The position numbers and the translations under genes were made by a program. Below, piece after piece: positions 8,263 through 13,982 of a stretch of 19,121 bases of DNA. Under the pieces are notes generated by a model. It saw nothing but the letters and a program-made list of their open reading frames with translations. It was not told the origin of the DNA and did no database searches. Numbering within the stretch: the first letter of the stretch is position 1; every line of letters starts with the position of its first letter. The stretch is from Synechococcus sp. CO36386bin_37 (GTDB taxonomy: Bacteria; Cyanobacteriota; Cyanobacteriia; PCC-6307; Cyanobiaceae), in NCBI GenBank assembly GCA_011525445.1, contig WTGE01000035.1, positions 1 to 19,121 of the forward strand. Reading direction: 5' to 3'.

Positions 8263-8610
8263 TTGACGCGTGCAGGAGTACTCAAGATTGGCCTTGGTTT
8301 GTTAGTTGCAGGGGGTGTGGGTTTCTGGCTGTTTCAGGCTGCAGGTTTTGAGGGCTTTTCTGCGGGTATTGCCGCTGAGGCCGTGTTGGTGGTGGTGGTC
8401 GTGGTCTGGACCGGATCCTATTTATTCAGAGTTGTCACGGGTCAGATGACCTACATGCAGCAACGTCGCCGCTACAGAAAGGAATACGATCAGCTCACAA
8501 CTGATCAGCTTCAGGCTCGTTTCGATGCTCTCAGTCCCGATGAGCAGCAAGCTCTCCTTGCATCTCTTGATTTGGACGAGTCTGAATCGGAACAGACCGC
8601 AGAACCGTAG
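8263..8610 (+). CDS. DUF3007 family membrane protein
   Basis: A 115-residue cyanobacterial protein with two membrane segments (about 8-26 and 33-57, the second very valine-rich) and a soluble C-terminal half. That half has a basic patch (QQRRRYRKEYDQLT, about 66-79) and an acidic tail (LDLDESESEQ). It lies 4 bases after ndhL and ahead of trpA, an order seen elsewhere in cyanobacteria, which is the main basis for the DUF3007 call. The start is TTG (ACG CGT follow); no ATG or GTG fits before the first membrane helix, and purine-rich GGGAGGG lies within ndhL just upstream. The function is unknown; association with NDH-1 is suggested only by the neighbour. Confidence 0.82.
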   Translation: MTRAGVLKIGLGLLVAGGVGFWLFQAAGFEGFSAGIAAEAVLVVVVVVWTGSYLFRVVTGQMTYMQQRRRYRKEYDQLTTDQLQARFDALSPDEQQALLASLDLDESESEQTAEP

Positions 8611-8638
8611 GCTCCGTTGATCAGCCCCTCTGGTTTCT

Positions 8639-9442
8639 GTGACGGATCAATTTTCCAGGATTGAAGCGGTTTTCTCTCGAACAGCTCAGGAACGACGCTT
8701 GGCATTGATGCCTTTCCTCATGGCAGGGGACCCGAACCTGAGCTCGACCGCTGAGATTCTTTTGAGCCTCCAAGAGAACGGCGCTGACATCGTTGAACTT
8801 GGTATTCCCTATTCCGATCCCTTGGCAGATGGGCCTGTGATTCAATCAGCTGCGTTTCGGGCACTGGAGCAAAAGACCACACCTGCGGGCGTGATGGACA
8901 TGCTGGCTGGGTTGAAGGATCAGCTCACGATGCCTGTGATCTTGTTTACCTATACGAATCCTTTGCTAAGTCGAGGTCCAGAAAGCTTTTTTGCAGAGGC
9001 TGCTGCTGCAGGTGTTGCAGGGTTGGTTGTGCCTGATCTGCCCTTAGAAGAGGCAGAACGTTTATCGCCGTTAGCAGCAAAAAATGGTCTGGATTTGGTG
9101 TTGTTAGTCGCTCCGACAACACCGAAAGATCGAATGCAGAGAATCGCTGAATCCAGCCGAGGGTTCACATATCTAGTCAGTGTGACCGGGGTCACGGGTG
9201 AGCGTGCGAAACTTCAGGATCGTGTGGCGACATTGGTGAATGATTTAAAAGATTGCTGCCGCAGTCCTGTAGCGGTTGGATTTGGAATTTCAGGCCCTGA
9301 GCAAGTTCATCAGGTGAAGCAATGGGGTGCTGATGGTGCCATTGTTGGAAGTGCACTTGTGAAGAGGATTGCAGCTGCTTCCCCTGGGATGGCGGCAGTT
9401 GAGGCCGGTGCTTTTTGTAAGCAACTGAGAGAAGCTGTTTGA
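8639..9442 (+). CDS. trpA: Tryptophan synthase alpha chain
   Basis: A 267-residue TIM-barrel enzyme that cleaves indole-3-glycerol phosphate to indole and glyceraldehyde 3-phosphate and passes indole to TrpB. Visible motifs: LMAGDP (27-32), [15 protein letters not shown] (52-66) with catalytic E53 and D64, the flexible loop [12 protein letters not shown], phosphate-binding [11 protein letters not shown], and [13 protein letters not shown] near the C-terminus. GTG start ([12 protein letters not shown]), 28 bases after the DUF3007 stop, so probably co-transcribed with ndhL. No trpB is visible in the window, so the two subunits are encoded apart, as is usual in cyanobacteria. Confidence 0.96.
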   Translation: MTDQFSRIEAVFSRTAQERRLALMPFLMAGDPNLSSTAEILLSLQENGADIVELGIPYSDPLADGPVIQSAAFRALEQKTTPAGVMDMLAGLKDQLTMPVILFTYTNPLLSRGPESFFAEAAAAGVAGLVVPDLPLEEAERLSPLAAKNGLDLVLLVAPTTPKDRMQRIAESSRGFTYLVSVTGVTGERAKLQDRVATLVNDLKDCCRSPVAVGFGISGPEQVHQVKQWGADGAIVGSALVKRIAAASPGMAAVEAGAFCKQLREAV

Positions 9443-9443
9443 G

Positions 9444-9462
9444 TTTCAGTGTCTTGCTGAAA
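9444..9462 (+). terminator. Weak stem-loop after trpA
   Basis: TTTCAG (9444-9449) and CTGAAA (9457-9462) form a 6-bp stem with a 7-base loop immediately after the trpA stop. A T-rich stretch (TTGATTTTGTTTGTGTTTT) follows some 10 bases later. This could end or attenuate ndhL-trpA transcription before the YciI-like gene, but the low-GC stem makes the call tentative. The rest of the 161-base gap holds no other feature I can support. Confidence 0.35.
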
Positions 9463-9603
9463 TCCAATAACTTGATTTTGTTTGTGTTTTCCGGTTCATT
9501 GTGTTGTCTGCACATTCAAAAGGGTTCGGTCATTAAAGTCGCTTTCAGGTGCAAAATATGCCATTCTGGAATTGGCTGATTCATGATGTTGAGGTGAACG
9601 CGA

Positions 9604-9873
9604 ATGGCGCATTTTGTTCTTTGGGGTACATATTGTGATGGAGCTCTTGAAAGGCGTGCGCCTTACAGAGAAGAGCACCTTGCTCGCCTTGAGGCTCTCA
9701 AAGAACAGGGGGTGCTGTTGACGCTTGGACCAACGGAGGGCAGCACTCACGTGTTTGGCATTTTTGAATCGGATAGTCAGACCACCGTTCGTACCCTTCT
9801 GGAGCAGGATGTTTACTGGCGACATGGAATCTGGACCCGGTTGGATATCTACCCCTGGATCCAGGCATTCTGA
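9604..9873 (+). CDS. YciI-like protein
   Basis: An 89-residue protein of the YciI-like fold (ferredoxin-like alpha+beta, often dimeric). The conserved Arg/His region is visible as YREEHLARLEALKEQG (21-36), then LLTLGPTEG and a strand HVFGIFES. ATG start with GAGGTG about 8 bases upstream. YciI proteins have a putative active-site His/Asp and are proposed enzymes, but no reaction is established for this branch. It follows trpA in the same direction after 161 bases. Its last 25 bases are antisense to the end of the convergent cytochrome gene. Confidence 0.82.
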   Translation: MAHFVLWGTYCDGALERRAPYREEHLARLEALKEQGVLLTLGPTEGSTHVFGIFESDSQTTVRTLLEQDVYWRHGIWTRLDIYPWIQAF

Positions 9874-10175
9874 GCTTGTTGCCAAATCCATTCAGCCACA
9901 ATCTGATCTCCTCCCTCTCCGAGGGCTTCGGTATAACCACCCATCTGTCCAATCCCTTCACGGGCAACTTGGGCGATTGCTTCTTTGTTATCAAGCCCAC
10001 GCTTGCTGAGTGCCTTGAGTTTGAGTGTTCGTCCCCGACGAATAATGTTGTTGCCATTGGGGTGACAACTCGCACAGTTGCGTTCAAAAAGCGCCGCTCC
10101 CGGTTCGAGCGCCAAGACCGGTGAAGTGAAGAACAAGATGACCAACAGCAGGATTTCTGAAAGGAGTCTGATCAT
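9849..10175 (-). CDS. Cytochrome c6-like, secreted class I c-type cytochrome
   Basis: A 108-residue precursor with a hydrophobic signal peptide (about 1-22, likely cut after VLA). It has one haem c site, CASCH (34-38), and a probable axial methionine M78 in GQMGGY. The pattern of CxxCH, NG..I, then K..AL.....AI.QV and a C-terminal helix ending QNAW matches cytochrome c6 (PetJ) and its c6B/c6C relatives, which work in the thylakoid lumen as soluble electron carriers. The usual MPAF/MPAY around the methionine is MGGY here, and the haem motif is followed by PNGNN, so I do not assign it as the main PetJ. A glutamine (Q69) sits where c6 has its redox-tuning Gln. The 3' end overlaps the YciI-like gene antisense by 25 bases. 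Confidence 0.82.
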   Translation of the reverse strand: MIRLLSEILLLVILFFTSPVLALEPGAALFERNCASCHPNGNNIIRRGRTLKLKALSKRGLDNKEAIAQVAREGIGQMGGYTEALGEGGDQIVAEWIWQQAQNAWIQG

Positions 10176-10272
10176 TCGCCCAGGTTGTGGTGTTGATAAG
10201 TTTGATGCCTCGCGTGATAATCAGCAGACAGAGCGAGCTCACTTGTTGTCAAGATGAGAGTCTTCTCAGATA
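10176..10272. promoter_or_regulatory. Divergent gap between cytochrome and Nif11-cupin genes
   Basis: 97 bases separate two divergent genes, so promoters for both are expected here. No convincing -35/-10 pair or operator could be assigned by eye. An in-frame TGA at 10255-10257 limits how far upstream the cupin gene can start. Confidence 0.3.
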
Positions 10273-10818
10273 TTGCATTTGGCAGAAGACGATCTCCATC
10301 GCTTTCTTCAGAAGGTGAATCAGCTGAACGCACTGGTTCAGTCAATTGATCATGATCCTGAGCGTCGGCGACAGCTTTCAAACTGTGACGACCATAATTC
10401 CGTGGTGGAACTGGCTCGTTCTTGGGGGTTTGACATAGGCCGTCGCTGGGGAGAGGTCAGTCGAGCTGCTCAACGCATGACCTCCAAAAATCTTCTTCTA
10501 CAGAGCGGACTGAAATCGGGAGAGGAGAGGGAGCAGCTCTTATGTGCTGGACCCGGTTGGCGGCTGCTAAGGATTGAATCCTGTGATGCTTCAAGTCCAA
10601 GAGGATACTGGTACGACCAGGGTGAAAATGAATGGCTGACTGTGATACGAGGGAGTGCTTCATTGCAGTTCAAGGTCCCTGACGAAACTGTCGACCTCAG
10701 CGTGGGTGATCAGATTTTGATTCCAGCGCATCGTTGTCATCGTGTTGAGCGGACTGATCCGTCTCCAGGAACGGTGTGGCTTGCTCTGTATTGGAATGAC
10801 CTTTCAAACTCTCCCTAG
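10273..10818 (+). CDS. Nif11 domain/cupin domain protein
   Basis: A 181-residue two-domain protein. Residues about 3-63 resemble the Nif11 domain (DLHRFLQKVN..., then VVELARSWGFDIG), the unit that also forms leader peptides of nitrile-hydratase-like and prochlorosin RiPP precursors. Residues about 108-175 are a single cupin beta-barrel (NEWLTVIRGSASLQF, LSVGDQILIPAHRCHRVERT, TVWLALYW). The first cupin motif lacks the classic HxH pair, with Q116, E118 and E120 nearby; the second motif keeps H156. An upstream in-frame TGA (10255-10257) forces a non-ATG start, TTG at 10273 or 10279. No GG cleavage site with a core peptide is present, so it is not a RiPP precursor in the usual sense. The role is unknown. 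The last 122 bases overlap psiE-like coding on the other strand. Confidence 0.82.
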   Translation: MHLAEDDLHRFLQKVNQLNALVQSIDHDPERRRQLSNCDDHNSVVELARSWGFDIGRRWGEVSRAAQRMTSKNLLLQSGLKSGEEREQLLCAGPGWRLLRIESCDASSPRGYWYDQGENEWLTVIRGSASLQFKVPDETVDLSVGDQILIPAHRCHRVERTDPSPGTVWLALYWNDLSNSP

Positions 10819-11266
10819 GGCCTGAATCAATAAAACTGGATCGTTTTACAAGCCAGTAGGAGCCAGCCAACGCAATTGACGCGATTCCCAGTCCAATCAG
10901 TAACTGAGGTTTGTTTTCCGACCCTGCTGGCAAGACAATGACTTTTCTGGATACAGCAGTCAAAGCTGTGACGAGTACGAGTTCGATCTGAATGACATGT
11001 TTTCTAAGGTAACTCGTGACGTTTTGAAGAACTTCAAGGGCAATTAAAACAGTTAATAAATCACCAAGAATTCGGATCAATCCATCTCCGAGCCAATAGG
11101 AAGGGCGGTCGGTGTAGATCAACGCAAGGCTGACACGAATGGTGAGTTGGATTAAGGCAGCAATAATCACCACTGCAGTGATCACAGTCAGCAGCTTGGC
11201 TACCTGTTGCTCCGCGGAATCAATGAGGAGCAGAAATGATCGACGCTTGCGACGGGCCTGAGGCAC
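10697..11266 (-). CDS. PsiE-family (phosphate-starvation-inducible E-like) membrane protein
   Basis: A 189-residue protein with four membrane segments (about 25-45, 58-80, 91-112, 122-142), typical of the PsiE family (E. coli PsiE is about 136 aa; role unknown). The core ends near residue 145; the remaining 40-odd hydrophilic residues (rich in D, E, S, Q) are encoded antisense to the Nif11-cupin gene. The start is GTG, 6 bases after the stop of the small secreted protein gene, so it is the last gene of a minus-strand operon. The family name does not prove phosphate control; no Pho box was recognised. A shift of the stop codon that created a new tail is a possible origin. Confidence 0.8.
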   Translation of the reverse strand: MPQARRKRRSFLLLIDSAEQQVAKLLTVITAVVIIAALIQLTIRVSLALIYTDRPSYWLGDGLIRILGDLLTVLIALEVLQNVTSYLRKHVIQIELVLVTALTAVSRKVIVLPAGSENKPQLLIGLGIASIALAGSYWLVKRSSFIDSGPRESLKGHSNTEQATPFLETDQSAQHDDNDALESKSDHPR

Positions 11267-11272
11267 GGCTGA

Positions 11273-11587
11273 TCAGTTAGTAAATGGGTTGTAGAAAGGC
11301 TTTGCAGGTGTCGTGCCTACGGGGTTTTCAATTTTGGTGTTGCAGGTGATTGATCCGTCGTCTCCCTGTACGCAATCAGTCGGCACCACTGTGCTGCCCG
11401 GGCCATTGCGGCTATTTGGTCCCAGCAGCCATGTTTCCGACTGAGCGGACGCCATTTGAGGGGCTACCGCAGAGAGACCAGTACCAGCCATGAGTCCGAC
11501 GCAGAGGACGAGGGAAGCGGATACGCGCAAGGCAGGAAGGCATCTCGCACCACTTTGCCTGCGAACTTGTTTAGTTGCCTTGATCAT
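11273..11587 (-). CDS. Small secreted protein of unknown function
   Basis: A 104-residue protein starting MIKATKQVRRQSG, with a basic N-region, a hydrophobic core (SASLVLCVGLMAGTGLSAVA) and a likely signal peptidase site after MASA, before QSETWLL. The mature part is about 55 residues with two cysteines (DCVQGDDGSITC) that could form a disulfide. The frame can be extended to 11623, but the ATG at 11587 gives a proper signal peptide and overlaps the upstream gene by 17 bases, a coupling arrangement. I recognise no family. It is probably periplasmic or exported (inference from the signal peptide). Confidence 0.65.
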   Translation of the reverse strand: MIKATKQVRRQSGARCLPALRVSASLVLCVGLMAGTGLSAVAPQMASAQSETWLLGPNSRNGPGSTVVPTDCVQGDDGSITCNTKIENPVGTTPAKPFYNPFTN

Positions 11588-11900
11588 CGCGGATTTCGCG
11601 CAGAAGTAGATCCAGTTGACCAAAGGGATCAGTCTCTGTTGTTAGATCACCTGCAGAGGCTTTGGCATGGGGTGGTGCATTGAGAACCCAATCAGCTTCA
11701 ATGCTGCAGAGCTTTGCCGCCAGTTGAGGCAGTCCTCCCACGTGATGCTCCTGCTTGAGCACTTCCATGAGCGCGGGCATTCGGGTTGAGGTTGCACGGA
11801 GACTTCTGCGGAGGTCGGCTTGGGTACGTCCTTGTTGTTTGAGCCAGTCCTTCAACACAGAAGCCAGCTCTTCCTCAACCTCATCAGACCAGCTAGTCAT
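11571..11900 (-). CDS. Small HTH-like protein of unknown function
   Basis: A 109-residue soluble protein beginning MTSWSDEVEEELASVLKDWL. The segment WLKQQGRTQADLRRSLRATS followed by RMPALMEVLKQ resembles an XRE-like helix-turn-helix (T-Q-x-x-L-x-x-x-L pattern), so DNA binding is plausible but not shown. The C-terminus is acidic (TETDPFGQLDLLLREIRDDQG). The frame is open to 11978, but the ATG at 11900 forms an ATGA overlap with the ykvA-like stop (11897-11899) and is the better start. It lies in a minus-strand cluster with overlapping neighbours on both sides. I do not recognise a named family. Confidence 0.68.
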   Translation of the reverse strand: MTSWSDEVEEELASVLKDWLKQQGRTQADLRRSLRATSTRMPALMEVLKQEHHVGGLPQLAAKLCSIEADWVLNAPPHAKASAGDLTTETDPFGQLDLLLREIRDDQGN

Positions 11901-12271
11901 GAGCGACCAAGGGGGAACCACCGATCCAGTCTGCGTTGTGCCCGAACCCTGATTTCCGAAGTGATGTGTTTGTTGCACAAACTGATCACAGCAGTTAGCG
12001 CTACAAGGTCATCGCTGAAGCCTGCAATGGGAAGAAAGTCTGGGATCAGATCGGTGGGCACCAACAAGTAAGTCAGGGCCGCCAGCATGGAAAGCCTGGC
12101 TTGGGGGGGAGTGTCCTGATCGAGAATCACTTCGAGAGCTTCCAGCGCTGGAGCTGCAATCGCTCTGCCAGCTCGCCTGAGTAGGCGTCGAAGCACCCCT
12201 TCATCAATGACCGAACTATCGATCACCTCCGCATCGAATACCGAGTCTGAGAATGAAGAGCTGTCAGCCAT
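11897..12271 (-). CDS. DUF1232 (YkvA-like) membrane-associated protein
   Basis: A 124-residue protein with the DUF1232 signature YLLVPTDLIPDFLPIAGFSDD (about residues 68-88), the motif of YkvA-like proteins thought to be membrane-anchored. The N-terminal 25 residues are acidic and serine-rich; the region 28-60 is helical and basic. ATG start with a hairpin (12278-12293) just upstream and no clear Shine-Dalgarno sequence. It overlaps the next gene by ATGA. The function of DUF1232 is not established. It begins 60 bases after the sigma factor stop and may be read through from it. Confidence 0.85.
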   Translation of the reverse strand: MADSSSFSDSVFDAEVIDSSVIDEGVLRRLLRRAGRAIAAPALEALEVILDQDTPPQARLSMLAALTYLLVPTDLIPDFLPIAGFSDDLVALTAVISLCNKHITSEIRVRAQRRLDRWFPLGRS

Positions 12272-12277
12272 AAAACG

Positions 12278-12293
12278 ATGCGACTTAGCGCAT
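12278..12293 (-). terminator. Hairpin between sigma factor and DUF1232 gene
   Basis: On the minus strand, ATGCG-CTAAGT-CGCAT forms a 5-bp stem with a 6-base loop, followed by CG and TTTT directly before the DUF1232 ATG. It could be a weak intrinsic terminator or attenuator between sigma gene and operon, or a structure limiting translation. The short stem makes it tentative. Confidence 0.3.
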
Positions 12294-12331
12294 GCGTACT
12301 CAAGCTACTATCACCCAATTTTTCTGATGGA

Positions 12332-13258
12332 TCAGTGTGCGGGTTCCACCAAACCATGCTGAATGCTGGTTTTACGTAATTTTCGCAAGGCTCTCTGCAC
12401 CACCTGACGGCAATATTCTCTGCTGCAGTTCATTTGTCTTGCCACTTCAGCGAGTGTGCGCCACTCGTGGCTTCCATCTAAACCAAACCGAAGCATGACA
12501 ATAGTTCTTTCCTTTGGAGTTAAGTTCGAGTTATCCAGCAGCTTCCATGCTGAATCTGTGCGTTCAGCGATCTCAGCTCTCTCCAGTGGAGGGATTTCAT
12601 CACTTGGTAAGACGTCGACCAATTCCGAGGGATCTGATTTCGACTTCACGACACCCTGAAGACTCACTGTGACACTGCGCAGCTCGCAGCCCAGTAAGTC
12701 CTCCACTTCACTGATCGGCAAGTTCATGGTTTCGGCCAACTGCTCGGCGGATGGTGCAAGCCCGTTGCTTTGCATCAGACGCGCCTTTGCCGCTCGTAAT
12801 TTCGTTAACTTCTCGTTGATGTTGACAGGGATACGTATGGTTCGGCTCTGGGTTGATAGGGCACGATTCAATCCTTGACGAATCCACCAGTAGGCATAAG
12901 TGGAAAACCGATGTCCTCGTGTTGGGTCGTATTTTTCAACTGCTCTGGTGAGTCCAAGCGTTCCTTCCTGAATCAGATCCAGCAGATCGAGACCTTTGCC
13001 CTGATAACGCTTCGCAAGGTTGACGACTAATCGCAAATTGGCAGTGATCATCTGATTTTTTGCTTTCTCGCCTCTCTTGATCGTGCGTTTTTCTTCATCG
13101 TTATAAACGCAAGCCTCTCCCACACCTCCAGCCAAGGTGCAGCGCTCAGTTAAAGCTGTCATGGCCTGGACCTTGCGTCCAAGAGTTAATTCCTGTTCAG
13201 GTGTTAAAAGCTGATGCCGACCAATTTCGCCAAGAAAAGCGCTTAGAGAACTCACCAT
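12332..13258 (-). CDS. Group 2 RpoD-like sigma factor
   Basis: A 308-residue sigma-70 protein with regions 1.2 (LSAFLGEIGRHQLLTPEQEL, 5-24), 2.1-2.2 (MITANLRLVVNLAKRYQGKG, LDLLDLIQEGTLGL), 2.3-2.4 (GHRFSTYAYWWIRQGLNRAL, 115-134), 3 and 4. Region 4.2 (TLAEVARQMNCSREYCRQVV) keeps the R/E/R residues that contact the -35 element. Region 1.1 is absent, so it is a non-essential group 2 (SigB/C/D/E-like) factor rather than the housekeeping RpoD; the exact type is not assigned. Between 1.2 and 2.1 lies a short insert with two cysteines (C40, C50). In region 2.4 the residue equivalent to E. coli T440 is N131. ATG start with AGGAG about 7 bases upstream. Confidence 0.9.
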   Translation of the reverse strand: MVSSLSAFLGEIGRHQLLTPEQELTLGRKVQAMTALTERCTLAGGVGEACVYNDEEKRTIKRGEKAKNQMITANLRLVVNLAKRYQGKGLDLLDLIQEGTLGLTRAVEKYDPTRGHRFSTYAYWWIRQGLNRALSTQSRTIRIPVNINEKLTKLRAAKARLMQSNGLAPSAEQLAETMNLPISEVEDLLGCELRSVTVSLQGVVKSKSDPSELVDVLPSDEIPPLERAEIAERTDSAWKLLDNSNLTPKERTIVMLRFGLDGSHEWRTLAEVARQMNCSREYCRQVVQRALRKLRKTSIQHGLVEPAH

Positions 13259-13482
13259 CTGCGACTCCTGGTTTTCTTGAACTTAGGGCGAAAGTCTTTC
13301 TATTCAGATTGCGTAATAAAGACTGCGGAATTTATCTTTTTAGCTTAATTCATGATTTTTTCGTTATTTACTTTTACTCCATGATGTCTTTTTGTTTCGG
13401 TATCGGCTGAGCCGAGCTGGTCTGTTTGACCAGCATGACCGGCAAGGAAGCCGCTACCGTCACTTTCAACGACTGATCTGCT
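13259..13482. promoter_or_regulatory. Divergent intergenic region, sigma factor / DUF2214
   Basis: This 224-base region is A/T rich in its left half (13310-13385), the likely promoter zone for the sigma factor. It has two adjacent perfect hairpins in its right half, upstream of the DUF2214 gene. A divergent regulatory region is expected because the two genes read outward. Exact promoter boxes could not be assigned by eye. Confidence 0.4.
13403..13433. repeat. Two adjacent inverted repeats upstream of DUF2214 gene
   Basis: TCGGC-TGA-GCCGA (13403-13415, 5-bp stem) is followed after one base by CTGGTC-TGTTT-GACCAG (13417-13433, 6-bp stem). No T tract follows on the plus strand, so a simple terminator reading that way is unlikely. 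They may be a 5' leader structure of the DUF2214 mRNA or a protein binding site. Confidence 0.45.
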
Positions 13483-13974
13483 ATGCAGCTGGCCACTTTG
13501 CTGACTCCAGAAATCGCCAAAAGCGCTGGTGTGGCCTATGTGCATTACCTGAGTTTCATGATTTGCTTTGCCGCCCTTGTGGTGGAACGACGGTTATTGC
13601 GTCCCGATCCGGATCGTCAGACCGCCACGGCCATGGTGATCACCGACATCATTTACGGGATCGCTGCTCTGGCCTTGCTTGTGAGTGGCATTCTGCGTGT
13701 TCTGTATTTCGGGCAAGGAAGTGATTTCTATACGACCAATCCGCTGTTTTGGTGGAAGGTTGGTTTGTATCTGTCCGTGGGAGCCCTGTCGTTGTACCCA
13801 ACGATCACCTACATCCTTTGGGCAATCCCTCTGCGTAAGGGAGAACTCCCAAAGGTCACTGATGCTCTGGCCTCACGTCTGGGGTGGATCATCAATGTCG
13901 AGCTTGTGGGGTTTGCATTGGTTCCTCTGCTTGCAACCCTCATGGCGCGCGGTGTTGGATTGCCGGCGTCCTGA
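13483..13974 (+). CDS. DUF2214 family membrane protein
   Basis: A 163-residue protein with four membrane segments: AYVHYLSFMICFAALVVE (18-35), VITDIIYGIAALALLVSGIL (52-71), WKVGLYLSVGALSLYPTITY (91-110), and IINVELVGFALVPLLATLMA (136-155). The histidine-containing first helix (YVHYLS), the GILRVLYFGQG loop and the aromatic NPLFWWKVGLY fit DUF2214. ATG start. The function is unknown. The metalloprotease gene follows 8 bases after the stop in the same direction, so the two form an operon. Confidence 0.82.
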   Translation: MQLATLLTPEIAKSAGVAYVHYLSFMICFAALVVERRLLRPDPDRQTATAMVITDIIYGIAALALLVSGILRVLYFGQGSDFYTTNPLFWWKVGLYLSVGALSLYPTITYILWAIPLRKGELPKVTDALASRLGWIINVELVGFALVPLLATLMARGVGLPAS

Positions 13975-13982
13975 TCGCTTCC

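Noticed and set aside
9698..10087. 129-residue minus-strand frame across the YciI and cytochrome genes
   Set aside because: It overlaps two well-supported genes in other frames and has no recognisable motif; the cytochrome frame with CASCH explains the region.
11900..11978. Longer N-terminus for the HTH-like protein
   Set aside because: The extra 26 residues lie inside the DUF1232 gene, are Q/G/T-rich and lack structure; the ATGA overlap start at 11900 is the more typical arrangement.
13392..13724. 110-residue plus-strand frame overlapping the start of the DUF2214 gene
   Set aside because: It is a different frame of the same strand with Arg/His/Cys-rich composition and no family match; the DUF2214 frame has clear membrane helices.
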